This document shows, one piece after another, positions 13,849-20,944 of a stretch of DNA of 21,920 nt. This DNA is from SHYR01 sp034406555 (GTDB lineage: Bacteria > Chloroflexota > Dehalococcoidia > UBA2979). The stretch covers positions 1-21,920 of the forward strand of contig DASCRM010000120.1 of NCBI GenBank assembly GCA_034406555.1, written 5' to 3'. The stretch's first letter is position 1. Each line of letters starts with the position of its first letter. The notes beneath the pieces were generated by a model. The model was given only the letters and a program-made list of their open reading frames with translations. It made no database searches and was not told the origin of the DNA. The position numbers and the translations under genes were made by a program.

Positions 13849-14523
13849 GTGACGAGCGAAACCAGCGAGCCGGCAGAGGTGACGGAGGGGCAGAGCCCCG
13901 CCGAAGCTTCCGACGCGTGGCGTCAGGCACTGACCACTCGCCGCACGCTGCAGCGTGACGGCCAGGGCGTTCCGGGCGCACAGGCGACCCGCATCCCGGA
14001 GGACGTCTCCCGACGTTCTTTCATCCTCGGCTCGTTCTGGACCGGCCTCGGCGTCTCGCTGCTCGGTGGCGTTGGCATTCTGCTGGACTTCCTCTACCCG
14101 CGAAACGTGAAGGGCTTCGGCGGCCCGGTACCGGCAGGCAAGCTGAGCGACTTCGCGGCTGGTGGCGAGCCAAAGCACTTCCCGATCGGCCAGTTCTGGA
14201 TGGTCCACCTCGATCCCGGCGAGACCCGAGTTGGCGGCAGCGGCGGCGGTGAAGGGCTGATGGCGATGTGGCATCGCTGCCCGCACCTGGGCTGCACCGT
14301 CCCGTGGCGCTCCGGCTTCACTTATGACAGCGACGAGGGCTGGTTCCGCTGCCCCTGCCACGGATCGACGTTCACGAAGGCCGGTATCCGAGTCTTTGGG
14401 CCGGCCCCTCGCTCGCTGGACACGATGAAAATCGATGTCGATGCCTCCGGCAACATCACCGTCCAAACAGGTGACCGCACGCCCGGGGGGCCAGACAACC
14501 CCCAGCGCGCGCAGCGCTTCTAG
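13849..14523 (+). CDS. petC: Rieske 2Fe-2S protein, Tat-exported
   Basis: This 224-aa iron-sulfur subunit has a cluster-binding pair C144-P-H146-L-G-C149 and C168-P-C170-H171-G-S: C144/H146 and C168/H171 bind the cluster, and C149/C170 can form the disulfide. An N-terminal cytoplasmic segment of about 50 residues precedes a twin-arginine motif, SRRSFILG, and a hydrophobic helix, so it is exported folded by Tat and remains anchored. A Gly-rich insert (RVGGSGGGEG) lies before the first cluster loop. It accepts electrons from quinol at the cytochrome b site and passes them to the downstream c-type carrier. The start is GTG at 13849, 59 nt after petD. Confidence 0.93.
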   Translation: MTSETSEPAEVTEGQSPAEASDAWRQALTTRRTLQRDGQGVPGAQATRIPEDVSRRSFILGSFWTGLGVSLLGGVGILLDFLYPRNVKGFGGPVPAGKLSDFAAGGEPKHFPIGQFWMVHLDPGETRVGGSGGGEGLMAMWHRCPHLGCTVPWRSGFTYDSDEGWFRCPCHGSTFTKAGIRVFGPAPRSLDTMKIDVDASGNITVQTGDRTPGGPDNPQRAQRF

Positions 14524-14541
14524 CCTCGGATTGGTGACGAC

Positions 14542-15561
14542 ATGAATACCGGCAAGCAGGTCAACGCAATGATCGGCCTGCTCTTCCTGACGCTGCTGGT
14601 CCTCGGCGCCTACACCATCAACGAAGGCAACCGTCAGGACGAAGCGACCGAGGAGGTCACGGAGCGCAACGCCGGGCGTGGCGCGAAGCTCTACGTGCTG
14701 AACTGCCGCGGTTGCCATGGCCTCGAAGGGCTGGGGCCTGAAGGCGACCCCTTCGGCGTCGGGCCGAAGCTGAACTCGACCGCCTTCCTCATACTGACCG
14801 ACCACAACGAGTTCGGCGTTGAAGCGACGGCGCTCGGTGAGGCGAAGGGCATCCAGGACTTCCTTTTCGACACGATCGCCTGCGGCCGCCGAGACACGTT
14901 CATGCCCAAGTGGTCGGAGCGCTTCGGTGGTCCGCTCTCTGACCAGCAGATCAGCAACATCGTCACGATGATCACGAACGGCCGCTGGGATCTCGTCGAA
15001 GAAGAGGCCCACCACGCTGATGAGGCCGCGGGCCTGACCGAGGATGAGATCCGCGCGGTTATGATCTCGGATCCCTCCACGCTGGCGATCACGAGCTCCA
15101 ACTGCGGGCAGTACGCCGGCGCGGCCGCGCAAGAATTCCGCAGCCGCGACCCGTTCTCCGACGCAGCGCCTGTGGCGGCAGCGACGGCTGAGGCGACCGC
15201 AGCAGCGACCCAGGCACCGGCACCGTCCGACGGCCCGGTCGTGGTGGCCGCGATGAGCGAGTGGGCGATCAGCTCCGATGCCAGCGCCGACGCGAACGGC
15301 GTCACCTTCCGGGTCGCGAACGACGGCGCGATTGCACACGAGTTCGTCGTCGTGAAAAGCGATCTCGGAGCGACAGAGTTGCCGACGGCTGGCGGGGTCG
15401 CCGATGAGTCGCAGGTGGAGGTAGTCGGTCGCATCGACCAGTACGCTGGCGGCGAGACTCGCGAGGCGACGTTCAACCTCGCTGCGGGGAACTACCTGCT
15501 GATCTGCAACCTGCCGGGACACTACCAGCTGGGCATGACCACGACCTTCACGGCCAACTAA
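14542..15561 (+). CDS. Membrane-anchored cytochrome c fused to an auracyanin-like cupredoxin
   Basis: This 339-aa protein carries two redox domains. An N-terminal anchor helix (about 9-26) is followed by a mono-heme cytochrome c domain with C55-R-G-C58-H59 and a likely axial M121 in TFMPKW. An Ala/Thr/Pro-rich linker (about 210-232) leads to a type 1 copper domain: H266 (AHEFVVVKSD), C322, H327 and M332 in LICNLPGHYQLGM. The C-x4-H-x4-M spacing is that of auracyanin from Chloroflexus, not plastocyanin (C-x2-H) or azurin (x3 before Met). The protein follows Rieske by 18 nt and so probably takes electrons from it and hands them from heme to copper, or the reverse. Electron order is inferred. 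Confidence 0.88.
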   Translation: MNTGKQVNAMIGLLFLTLLVLGAYTINEGNRQDEATEEVTERNAGRGAKLYVLNCRGCHGLEGLGPEGDPFGVGPKLNSTAFLILTDHNEFGVEATALGEAKGIQDFLFDTIACGRRDTFMPKWSERFGGPLSDQQISNIVTMITNGRWDLVEEEAHHADEAAGLTEDEIRAVMISDPSTLAITSSNCGQYAGAAAQEFRSRDPFSDAAPVAAATAEATAAATQAPAPSDGPVVVAAMSEWAISSDASADANGVTFRVANDGAIAHEFVVVKSDLGATELPTAGGVADESQVEVVGRIDQYAGGETREATFNLAAGNYLLICNLPGHYQLGMTTTFTAN

Positions 15562-15620
15562 CGGACCAATCAACGTCAGGGGCAGCGCTCGTCGTTGCAT
15601 TTCGGAGGGACAGAGAAGCT

Positions 15621-15737
15621 ATGGCAGCAGAGACCGGCAAGCGTTACCGCTGTCCGTCATGCGGCGCTGAGTTCATCGTGACCCGTGGCGGCGAAGGTGT
15701 CCTTCGCTGCGGCGGCGAAGAACTCGAACAGCTGTAA
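15621..15737 (+). CDS. 38-aa desulforedoxin-like mini-protein retaining the CxxC
   Basis: MAAETGKRYRCPSCGAEFIV is followed by TRGGEGVLRCGGEELEQL. It has C11-x2-C14 and a single C30, as in small desulforedoxin/zinc-ribbon proteins (YxCxxCGxE...GxGxLxCC), but the second Cys of the usual CC and the typical PKxLPSSD tail are missing. GGAGGG lies 11 nt before the ATG. It belongs to the cytochrome operon by position (59 nt after the c/cupredoxin gene). It may bind iron or zinc with three Cys only, or with a partner. It is too short for standard gene calling. Confidence 0.65.
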   Translation: MAAETGKRYRCPSCGAEFIVTRGGEGVLRCGGEELEQL

Positions 15738-15747
15738 GGGGCAGGTA

Positions 15748-15891
15748 ATGGCAGTTGCACTTGGCAAACGCTACAAGGACGAGCAGTCGAACATCGAGGT
15801 GCTCTGCATCAAGCCCGGTGATTGCGAGCTGAACGTCGATGAGCGCCCGATGGAGGAATTGCAGCCCAAGGTGCTGCCCTCCGCGGACTAA
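15748..15891 (+). CDS. 47-aa paralogous mini-protein lacking the CxxC but keeping the C-terminal tail
   Basis: MAVALGKRYKDEQSNIEVLC is followed by IKPGDCELNVDERPMEELQP and KVLPSAD. It aligns without gaps to the preceding gene over GKRY(R/K), E17 and G24, but the CxxC is replaced by DEQS, and its cysteines are C20 and C26. The end (PMEELQPKVLPSAD) is the tail that the first copy has lost. It starts 10 nt after the previous stop, with GGGGCAGG upstream. The frame opens further upstream at 15685, but that part overlaps the first gene. Function unknown; pairing with its neighbour is an attractive inference. Confidence 0.62.
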   Translation: MAVALGKRYKDEQSNIEVLCIKPGDCELNVDERPMEELQPKVLPSAD

Positions 15892-15926
15892 CTGATTCGG
15901 AACCTCTGCGACCGCAGAGAATCAAC

Positions 15927-15950
15927 ATACGGCCGCATTTGCGGCCGTAT
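15927..15950 (+). terminator. Hairpin terminator after the cytochrome operon
   Basis: ATACGGCCGC-ATTT-GCGGCCGTAT is a perfect 10-bp stem 36 nt after the last stop, followed by TGCTTGCC, a poor U-run. A smaller stem, CTCTGC-GACC-GCAGAG, precedes it (15904-15919). Confidence 0.6.
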
Positions 15951-15987
15951 TGCTTGCCTGACGACAGCAACGCGGGAAGCCCGCCGA

Positions 15988-16016
15988 TTGACGGCCCCCG
16001 AACGCTCGCCTACGAT
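15988..16016 (+). promoter_or_regulatory. Sigma-70 promoter of rpsU
   Basis: TTGACG (15988-15993), a 17-bp spacer and TACGAT (16011-16016) match the consensus well. The transcript would begin with GCGCGCT-GAG-AGCGCGC (16024-16040), a 7-bp hairpin in the rpsU leader. Confidence 0.6.
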
Positions 16017-16070
16017 CCCAATCGCGCGCTGAGAGCGCGCTTCTCATTCGAAGATGCCTCTGGAGGACCC

Positions 16071-16280
16071 GTGTCGGAAGTCTACGTCGGTGAAGGAGAA
16101 TCGCTCGACTCTGCACTGAAGCGCTTCAACAAGCGTGTGCAGGCCGAGGGCCTCCTGACCGACGCGCGGCGGCATGAATACTACGAGAAGCCTTCCGAGC
16201 GTCGCAAGAAGAAGGAAGCGGCCCGCAAGCGGAAATTGCGGAAGCTTGAGCGCAAGGCTGAGCAGCGAGTGCGACGCTAG
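16071..16280 (+). CDS. rpsU: Small ribosomal subunit protein bS21
   Basis: This 69-aa basic protein begins MSEVYVGEGESLDSALKRFN. The central HEYYEKPSERRKKKEAARKR and the Arg/Lys-rich end are typical of bS21, which binds near the 3' end of 16S rRNA and helps initiation. The GTG at 16071 has GGAGG (16062-16066) 4 nt upstream. The frame is open from 15939, but that part would lie in the terminator and promoter region. It is followed by a strong terminator and yqeY, an order common in Gram-positive bacteria. Confidence 0.94.
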   Translation: MSEVYVGEGESLDSALKRFNKRVQAEGLLTDARRHEYYEKPSERRKKKEAARKRKLRKLERKAEQRVRR

Positions 16281-16285
16281 CGAAG

Positions 16286-16304
16286 ACCCCGGCTCCGCCG
16301 GGGT
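16286..16304 (+). terminator. Rho-independent-type terminator after rpsU
   Basis: ACCCCGGC-TCC-GCCGGGGT is a perfect 8-bp GC stem starting 6 nt after the stop, followed by TTGTGCTT. It may be partly read through into yqeY. Confidence 0.7.
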
Positions 16305-16342
16305 TTGTGCTTGAGGCCGATCACTCCGGAAGAGGGCGAAGC

Positions 16343-16792
16343 GTGTCGATCGTCGAGACCATCCACTCGGAGATGACGGCGGCCATGAAGTCGGGCGACA
16401 CCACCCGTCGCGACGCCATGCGACTGCTGATCGCCTCCTTCAACAACGCGCGTATCGAACTCGGCCACGACCTGAGCGATGATGAGGCCGTGACGACGCT
16501 GCAACGAGAGGCGAAGCAGCGACGCGACTCGATCGAGGCCTACCGGGACGGTGGCCGCGATGACCTGGCTTCCGCCGAGCAGCAGGAGCTCGATGTGATC
16601 AGTACCTTCCTGCCCGCCGGCCTGACTGAGGATGAAGTTGCCTCGCTTGTCGGTGAGGTGATCGCGGAGGTCGGCGCAGCGAATCCCGGCGACGTGGGCA
16701 AGGTGATGAAGCCGCTGATGGAGCGCATCGCCGGTCGCGCCGATGGTAAGCGCGTGAGTGAACTGGTCCGCGAGCAGCTCGCCGCCGGTTAG
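16343..16792 (+). CDS. yqeY: GatB/YqeY-domain protein
   Basis: This 149-aa all-helical protein has MSIVETIHSEMTAAMKSGDT, RRDAMRLLIASFNNA, LQREAKQRRDSIEAYRDGGR and ELDVISTFLPAGLTEDEV, then GDVGKVMKPLMERIAGRADG. It has the length and motif order of stand-alone YqeY, which resembles the tail domain of the GatB amidotransferase subunit. Its role is not settled; a tRNA-related function is assumed from that likeness. The GTG at 16343 with GAGGG 6 nt before it gives the family-length start; the frame opens at 16307 but the extra residues are not family-like. Confidence 0.93.
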   Translation: MSIVETIHSEMTAAMKSGDTTRRDAMRLLIASFNNARIELGHDLSDDEAVTTLQREAKQRRDSIEAYRDGGRDDLASAEQQELDVISTFLPAGLTEDEVASLVGEVIAEVGAANPGDVGKVMKPLMERIAGRADGKRVSELVREQLAAG

Positions 16793-16819
16793 TCCGGTGA
16801 CCGGGCTGCAGCAGCTCTG

Positions 16820-19090
16820 ATGGCTACCCGAACACCCGATCAGCCCGGCGGCACGCTGCGTTTTGGACGCAATGTGGCCGCAACCTTCGGCGTGCTGTTG
16901 GCGCTGGGAGTTTTCGCCGCGCTCTTCCCATGGTTCCCGCGAGAGGCCCGACTCGACCTCGGCTCAACCGCATCGCGCACGATCGTCGCGCCGAACGACG
17001 GGAGCTACGAGTCGGCGCTACAGACCGAGGCCCGACGCGAGCAGCGCGCGGTCACGGTGCCGGACGTGCTGGTTCACGACCCGAGTATTGGTGACGGCCG
17101 CCTCAGCGAGCTGGAGCTACAGCTTGATGCGATCGCGGCGATTCGCGGCGATGTTGGGGTTTCGGCCTCGGCGCGTGAGTCGGCGCTGTTAGAGGTCGAT
17201 GGTCTCTCGCTCTCGGATCGTGCAGCGGCCGTGATCGCCAGCGTCAGCGACTCGCGATGGAGCGCGCTCGCCGGCGAGTTGAGGTCGAAGCTCGAACGCA
17301 CCCTCGCGATCGCGATTACCGAGGATGGTGTCGCGGCTGCGCGGCAACGGATGCGTGAGCTGCTGACGCCGCTGCTCAGTAGCGATGAAGCGCTGGCGCT
17401 CGGCGAACTCGCCGACCCGTTGATCGTCGCGACGCAGGTGGTCGATGTCGAACGCACACAGACGGAACGTGACAAGGCGCGCGCATCGCAGCCGCCGGTC
17501 GTGGTCTCGCTGGTGCGCGGCGAGCCGATCGTGGTGAAGGACGATGTGCTGACCGCCGAGGACATCGAACAGCTCGATGCCTTTGATCTGCGGTCGAGTG
17601 ACATCGAGTTGATGCTGGTGGCTGCGACGGCGCTGCTGGCCGCGATGGTCGGGGCGGCGGGTGGCGGGTACCTCTTCATCGCGCAGCCACGGGCAGCCGG
17701 CAGCGCGCGCAGACTGTTGCTGCTCGGGTTAATGCTTGTCGTACCGGCGGCGGCGGCGAAGTTCGGCTTTGCGTTGTTGCTGCCCGACCTCGATCGCCAC
17801 TTCTTCGCGTACACTCTGCCGATGGCGGCCGCCCCGATCGCGGCTGCGGTACTGCTGGACCTCACCTCGGCGCTTTTCGTGACAGTGGTGGTTGCGACGG
17901 TTGCGGCCTTCGTGACGCTCTACGTACCGGACGCAGACCTCGCGCGCGGTGAAGCGGCCAGAATGTGGCTCGCAGTGACCGCAGGGTCGTTCGCCGGTAT
18001 CGCTGTCGCGGCGCAGGCGGAGCGGCTGCAGCGCTACCTCGCTGCGGGCTTCGCGTCCGCGCTGGCGATCGGCGCCGCTCTGCTGCTGTTCTGGCTGCTC
18101 GACGGTGATCGTCGGGCGGTCGACCTGATCTGGATGGGGGGTGCGGCGGCGACCGGTGGCATCCTGGCGGCGATGATCGCGGTCGGTGCGTTCGTGCTGC
18201 TCAGTCGCCCCTTCGGGATCATCACGCGCGTGGAGCTGATGGAGCTGGCGCAGCTCAACCACAGGCTGCTGCGGCGATTGCAGGACGAGGCCCCGGGGAC
18301 CTTCCAGCACTCGGTTCTCGTCGGCAACCTCGCGGAGCGCGCCGCCGACCACATTGGGGTCGACCCGCTGCTCGTGCGTATCGGCGCCTACTACCACGAC
18401 GTGGGCAAGCTGGTGGGGCCGGAGTTCTTCTACGAGAACCTCGGTGACGCGGACAACCCGCACGATGGGCTGGACCCGCTGCAGAGCACGCGCGTGATCC
18501 ATCAGCATGTCACCGGCGGCGTCGAGATCGCGCGACGCGAGGGGCTGCCCGAGGCGATCGTACAGTTCATCGCGCAGCACCACGGCACGCGGCTGATGAC
18601 CTACTTCTACCGCCGCGCGGCGGAGAGCGATGCGGACATCGACCCGGAGATCTTTCGCTACGACGGACCGAAGCCGCAGTCACGCGAGACGGCGCTCGTG
18701 ATGCTCGCCGACTCCTCGGAGGCCGCGGTGCGCGCCGACCCCGATCGCTCCGCAGAGCACATCAGCGAGGTGATCGAGGAGATCATTCGCGAGCGCGTGG
18801 AGGAGGGGCAGTTCGACGAGTGTGACCTCTCGCTGCGCGACCTGCGGGTGATCGCCGACTCGTTCGGCTCGGCCCTCAACGCGGTCTACCACCCGCGGGT
18901 GGAGTACCCGGATCCGACGGACCACGAACTCGCGGAGCGGTCCGCCGGCACGGCGACATCGAGCGACGACGACGAGGATGACGATGTGCCCGAGGGGCCG
19001 CCGCTGGCGATGCCGGAGACCACGATCCCGTCCGCGACGGCGAGCGCGGCCGGCGTGCTGCCGGAAGAGGCCACCGAGGACGACGCGTAG
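16820..19090 (+). CDS. pgpH: 7TM-HD family cyclic-di-AMP phosphodiesterase
   Basis: This is a 756-aa PgpH/YqfF protein. A first helix (about 19-40) leads to an extracytoplasmic 7TMR-HDED domain (about 43-260), seven helices (about 262-478), then a cytoplasmic HD domain: H497 in GTFQHSVLVGNLAE, H526-D527 in YYHDVGKLVGPEFFYEN, later HQHVTGGVEIARR, AQHHGT and D in MLADSSEAAVRA. Family members hydrolyse c-di-AMP, controlling osmotic and cell-wall homeostasis. The last 80 or so residues form a disordered acidic tail (SSDDDEDDDVPEG) beyond the normal end. The ATG at 16820 lies 27 nt after yqeY. The rpsU-yqeY-pgpH order resembles that in Firmicutes and Chloroflexota. Confidence 0.93.
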   Translation: MATRTPDQPGGTLRFGRNVAATFGVLLALGVFAALFPWFPREARLDLGSTASRTIVAPNDGSYESALQTEARREQRAVTVPDVLVHDPSIGDGRLSELELQLDAIAAIRGDVGVSASARESALLEVDGLSLSDRAAAVIASVSDSRWSALAGELRSKLERTLAIAITEDGVAAARQRMRELLTPLLSSDEALALGELADPLIVATQVVDVERTQTERDKARASQPPVVVSLVRGEPIVVKDDVLTAEDIEQLDAFDLRSSDIELMLVAATALLAAMVGAAGGGYLFIAQPRAAGSARRLLLLGLMLVVPAAAAKFGFALLLPDLDRHFFAYTLPMAAAPIAAAVLLDLTSALFVTVVVATVAAFVTLYVPDADLARGEAARMWLAVTAGSFAGIAVAAQAERLQRYLAAGFASALAIGAALLLFWLLDGDRRAVDLIWMGGAAATGGILAAMIAVGAFVLLSRPFGIITRVELMELAQLNHRLLRRLQDEAPGTFQHSVLVGNLAERAADHIGVDPLLVRIGAYYHDVGKLVGPEFFYENLGDADNPHDGLDPLQSTRVIHQHVTGGVEIARREGLPEAIVQFIAQHHGTRLMTYFYRRAAESDADIDPEIFRYDGPKPQSRETALVMLADSSEAAVRADPDRSAEHISEVIEEIIRERVEEGQFDECDLSLRDLRVIADSFGSALNAVYHPRVEYPDPTDHELAERSAGTATSSDDDEDDDVPEGPPLAMPETTIPSATASAAGVLPEEATEDDA

Positions 19091-19110
19091 CGGGTTCGGA
19101 CGCGGCTGCA

Positions 19111-19186
19111 CCGCGCTGTGTTCTGGATGGAACCCGCCCACCCACCCGTAGGAAGCGGGGGTTTTTCCCGCCTGCGCCCCCCTCGA
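19111..19186 (+). repeat. Dispersed intergenic repeat, copy 3
   Basis: CCGCGCTGTGTTCTGGATGG and AACCCGCCCACCCACCC then GTAGGAAGC. The stem here is GCGGG-GGTTTTT-CCCGC, different bases from the other copies but still a stem. It ends CGCCCCCCTCGA. It begins 21 nt after the pgpH stop. The remaining spacer to 19281 holds no gene that I can support. Confidence 0.83.
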
Positions 19187-19281
19187 CTGGATGGAGACGG
19201 AAGGCCGGCGCGTGTTGCGGACGGCCGGGGTTCGACGGCTGGGCCTCGGACAGGTGGTGCGATGGCTGTTCTGGACGCCGC

Positions 19282-19310
19282 TTACAACGCAACGATATGG
19301 TTGCTATACT
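19282..19310 (+). promoter_or_regulatory. Promoter with an inverted-repeat operator for the SRPBCC-ArsR pair
   Basis: TTACAA (19282-19287), 17-bp spacer, TATACT (19305-19310). The spacer contains GCAAC-GATATG-GTTGC (19289-19304), an inverted repeat ending at the -10. This is where an ArsR-type autorepressor would block RNA polymerase. The local sequence is unusually AT-rich. Confidence 0.55.
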
Positions 19311-19348
19311 TAATGCAATCAAATGGCTGCGAAAAAAATGGACTCCCT

Positions 19349-19813
19349 ATGAACGTCGGTGATGTGATCGAGCACGAGATGGTGTTGCCATCGACGAAGA
19401 CCGAGGCTTGGGAGGCGCTCACGACGGCGGAAGGGCTCTCTGGATGGTGGTCTGAGAGCGTCGAGATCGATCTGCGCCCGGGTGGTGCGATTTCATTCGA
19501 CATGGGTGGCCACGGGTTGCATCCGGCCCGCGTCGAGGCGGTGGAGCCGGAGCAGCGATTCGTGATGTCGTGGCGTCTGTTCCAGCGCGAAGAGGGTGCG
19601 GACGCGGTCCCCGAGCTGACCAGCGAGGTGGAGTTCCGGCTGGAAGACCATCCGATGGGTATGTTGCTCAAGCTGCGCGAGCCCGGATTCGCGGCACTTC
19701 CAGAAGCGCTGTCGGCGATGACGCTGTACAAGAACGAATTCGGTTGGGACGACGATGCGCTCCCGCGCCTGCGATGTTACCTGAAGAAGGGTGCGCGGGT
19801 GGCTCGCCAGTGA
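19349..19813 (+). CDS. SRPBCC (AHSA1-like) ligand-binding protein
   Basis: This 154-aa protein has a START/Bet v1-like fold signature: EHEMVLPSTKTEAWEALTTA, GLSGWWSESVEIDLRPGG, ISFDMGGHG, RVEAVEPEQRFVMSWR and a C-terminal helix ending LPRLRCYLKKG. AHSA1-type proteins bind hydrophobic ligands or act as small enzymes; the ligand here cannot be told. The frame extends upstream, but the predicted transcription start near 19317 excludes an earlier ATG at 19313, so ATG 19349 is preferred, without a clear Shine-Dalgarno. It overlaps the ArsR gene by GTGA; SRPBCC and ArsR genes are often paired. Confidence 0.85.
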   Translation: MNVGDVIEHEMVLPSTKTEAWEALTTAEGLSGWWSESVEIDLRPGGAISFDMGGHGLHPARVEAVEPEQRFVMSWRLFQREEGADAVPELTSEVEFRLEDHPMGMLLKLREPGFAALPEALSAMTLYKNEFGWDDDALPRLRCYLKKGARVARQ

Positions 19814-20142
19814 ACGCCGCGCAGGCGAGCGAGGTCTTTCGAGCGCTGGGTGACCCCACGCGACTCAAGGTGCTTGAGCTACTCGGCACGGGCGGGCGCT
19901 CCACCGCAACGGGGCTGGCCGAGCGCCTCCCGATCACACGGCAGGGCATCTCCAAGCACATCGTGGTACTAGGTCAGGCCGGACTGGTGGAGAGCGAACC
20001 GCAGGGGCGAGCGGTGCTGTACGGCGTTCGTCCCGATGTGCTGACCGATGCCGCGCGGTGGTTGGATCGGGCAGGCGCGGCATGGGACGCGCGCCTTGCT
20101 CGCCTTCGCGATCACCTCGCCCAGGGCCCCGGTCGAGGGTAG
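19810..20142 (+). CDS. ArsR-family transcriptional regulator
   Basis: This 110-aa winged helix protein has FRALGDPTRLKVLELLGTGG, then TGLAERLPITRQGISKHIVV with the recognition helix, and AGLVESEPQGRAVLYGV as the wing. The metal-sensing ELCVCDL-type motif and histidine clusters of ArsR/SmtB are absent, so it probably does not sense metal. The GTG at 19810 overlaps the SRPBCC stop. The likely target is the GCAAC-N6-GTTGC element in the promoter of its own operon; the partner protein or its ligand may set the response. Both links are inferred. Confidence 0.9.
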   Translation: MNAAQASEVFRALGDPTRLKVLELLGTGGRSTATGLAERLPITRQGISKHIVVLGQAGLVESEPQGRAVLYGVRPDVLTDAARWLDRAGAAWDARLARLRDHLAQGPGRG

Positions 20143-20155
20143 TCGGGCCGCTCGC

Positions 20156-20161
20156 TATACT
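20156..20161 (+). promoter_or_regulatory. Possible -10 (TATACT) of purQ
   Basis: TATACT lies 38 nt before the purQ ATG in a G/C-rich gap after the ArsR gene. A convincing -35 is not visible. Confidence 0.4.
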
Positions 20162-20199
20162 CGGCTCTGAGCTCGACTCTCCCCCTTCTGGAGTCGCCG

Positions 20200-20895
20200 A
20201 TGCGCGCAGCGGTGGTCGTCTTTCCCGGCACCTGGAGTGATGGCGACTGCATCTATGCCCTCGGTCGGCTCGGCGTGGAGACGCGGCGGGTCTGGCACAC
20301 CGAGACGGAGATCGCGCCTGACGAGCTGGTCGTGCTGCCCGGCGGATTCTCGTATGGCGATTACCTGCGCTGCGGCTCGCTGGCTCGCTTCTCGCCGGTG
20401 ATGGCGGCCGTCCGCGCCCACGCGGATGCGGGCGGGCTGGTGATCGGGATCTGCAACGGCTTCCAGGTGCTGTGCGAAGCCGGGCTGCTGCCCGGTGTGC
20501 TGATGCGTAACGACTCGCTCCAGTTCCGCTGCCAGGACATCAACCTCGCACCCGCCCAGCACGAATCCCCGTTCACCAGCGCGATCGCAGCTGGCAGCAT
20601 CCTGCGCATGCCGGTCTCCCACGGCGAAGGCAACTACTACGCCGACAACGCGACGCTCGATGCCCTCGAAGCGGCGGGCCGCGTCGCCTTCCGCTACTGC
20701 GACGACGACGGCAATGCGACGCCCGAGGCGAATCCGAACGGGTCGCTGCGCAACATCGCGGGCATCGTCAACGAGCGCGGCAACGTCCTCGGTATGATGC
20801 CGCACCCGGAGCGTGCCTGTGACCCACTGCTCGGCGGCACGGACGGCAACGCGATCTGGGAGTCGGTGCTTGGGGCGGTTGGAGCCAGCGCCTAG
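20200..20895 (+). CDS. purQ: Phosphoribosylformylglycinamidine synthase subunit PurQ (glutaminase)
   Basis: This 231-aa class I glutamine amidotransferase subunit passes ammonia to PurL for FGAM synthesis. It begins AAVVVFPGTWSDGDC, with VLPGGFSYGDYLRCG, the nucleophile C85 in GICNGFQVLCEAG, RNDSLQFRCQD, MPVSHGEGNYYA and the triad H202/E204 in GMMPHPERACDPLLGG. The start is ATG 20200 with GGAG 6 nt before it. A small PurS is expected for this type of enzyme but is not in the window. purL follows after the DUF4389 gene. Confidence 0.96.
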   Translation: MRAAVVVFPGTWSDGDCIYALGRLGVETRRVWHTETEIAPDELVVLPGGFSYGDYLRCGSLARFSPVMAAVRAHADAGGLVIGICNGFQVLCEAGLLPGVLMRNDSLQFRCQDINLAPAQHESPFTSAIAAGSILRMPVSHGEGNYYADNATLDALEAAGRVAFRYCDDDGNATPEANPNGSLRNIAGIVNERGNVLGMMPHPERACDPLLGGTDGNAIWESVLGAVGASA

Positions 20896-20911
20896 CCTGC
20901 AACCACGTCCG

Positions 20912-20920
20912 TGCTACGTT
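20912..20920 (+). promoter_or_regulatory. Extended -10 (TGCTACGTT) upstream of the DUF4389 gene
   Basis: TGCTACGTT shares the decamer TCCGTGCTAC with the purF promoter. It lies 24 nt before the ATG at 20945, with AGGAGGA (20934-20940) between them. The gene may thus be transcribed independently of purQ. Confidence 0.4.
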
Positions 20921-20944
20921 TGCGCTGAGGTCTAGGAGGACTGA

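Noticed and set aside
13786..15600. Minus-strand open frame of 604 codons opposite Rieske and the cytochrome c fusion
   Set aside because: Lies exactly opposite well-supported redox genes; composition is typical of antisense of high-GC genes.
15939..16070. Extension of rpsU to an upstream ATG
   Set aside because: The region contains a terminator hairpin, a consensus promoter and a leader hairpin; GTG 16071 has GGAGG upstream and gives the bS21 length.
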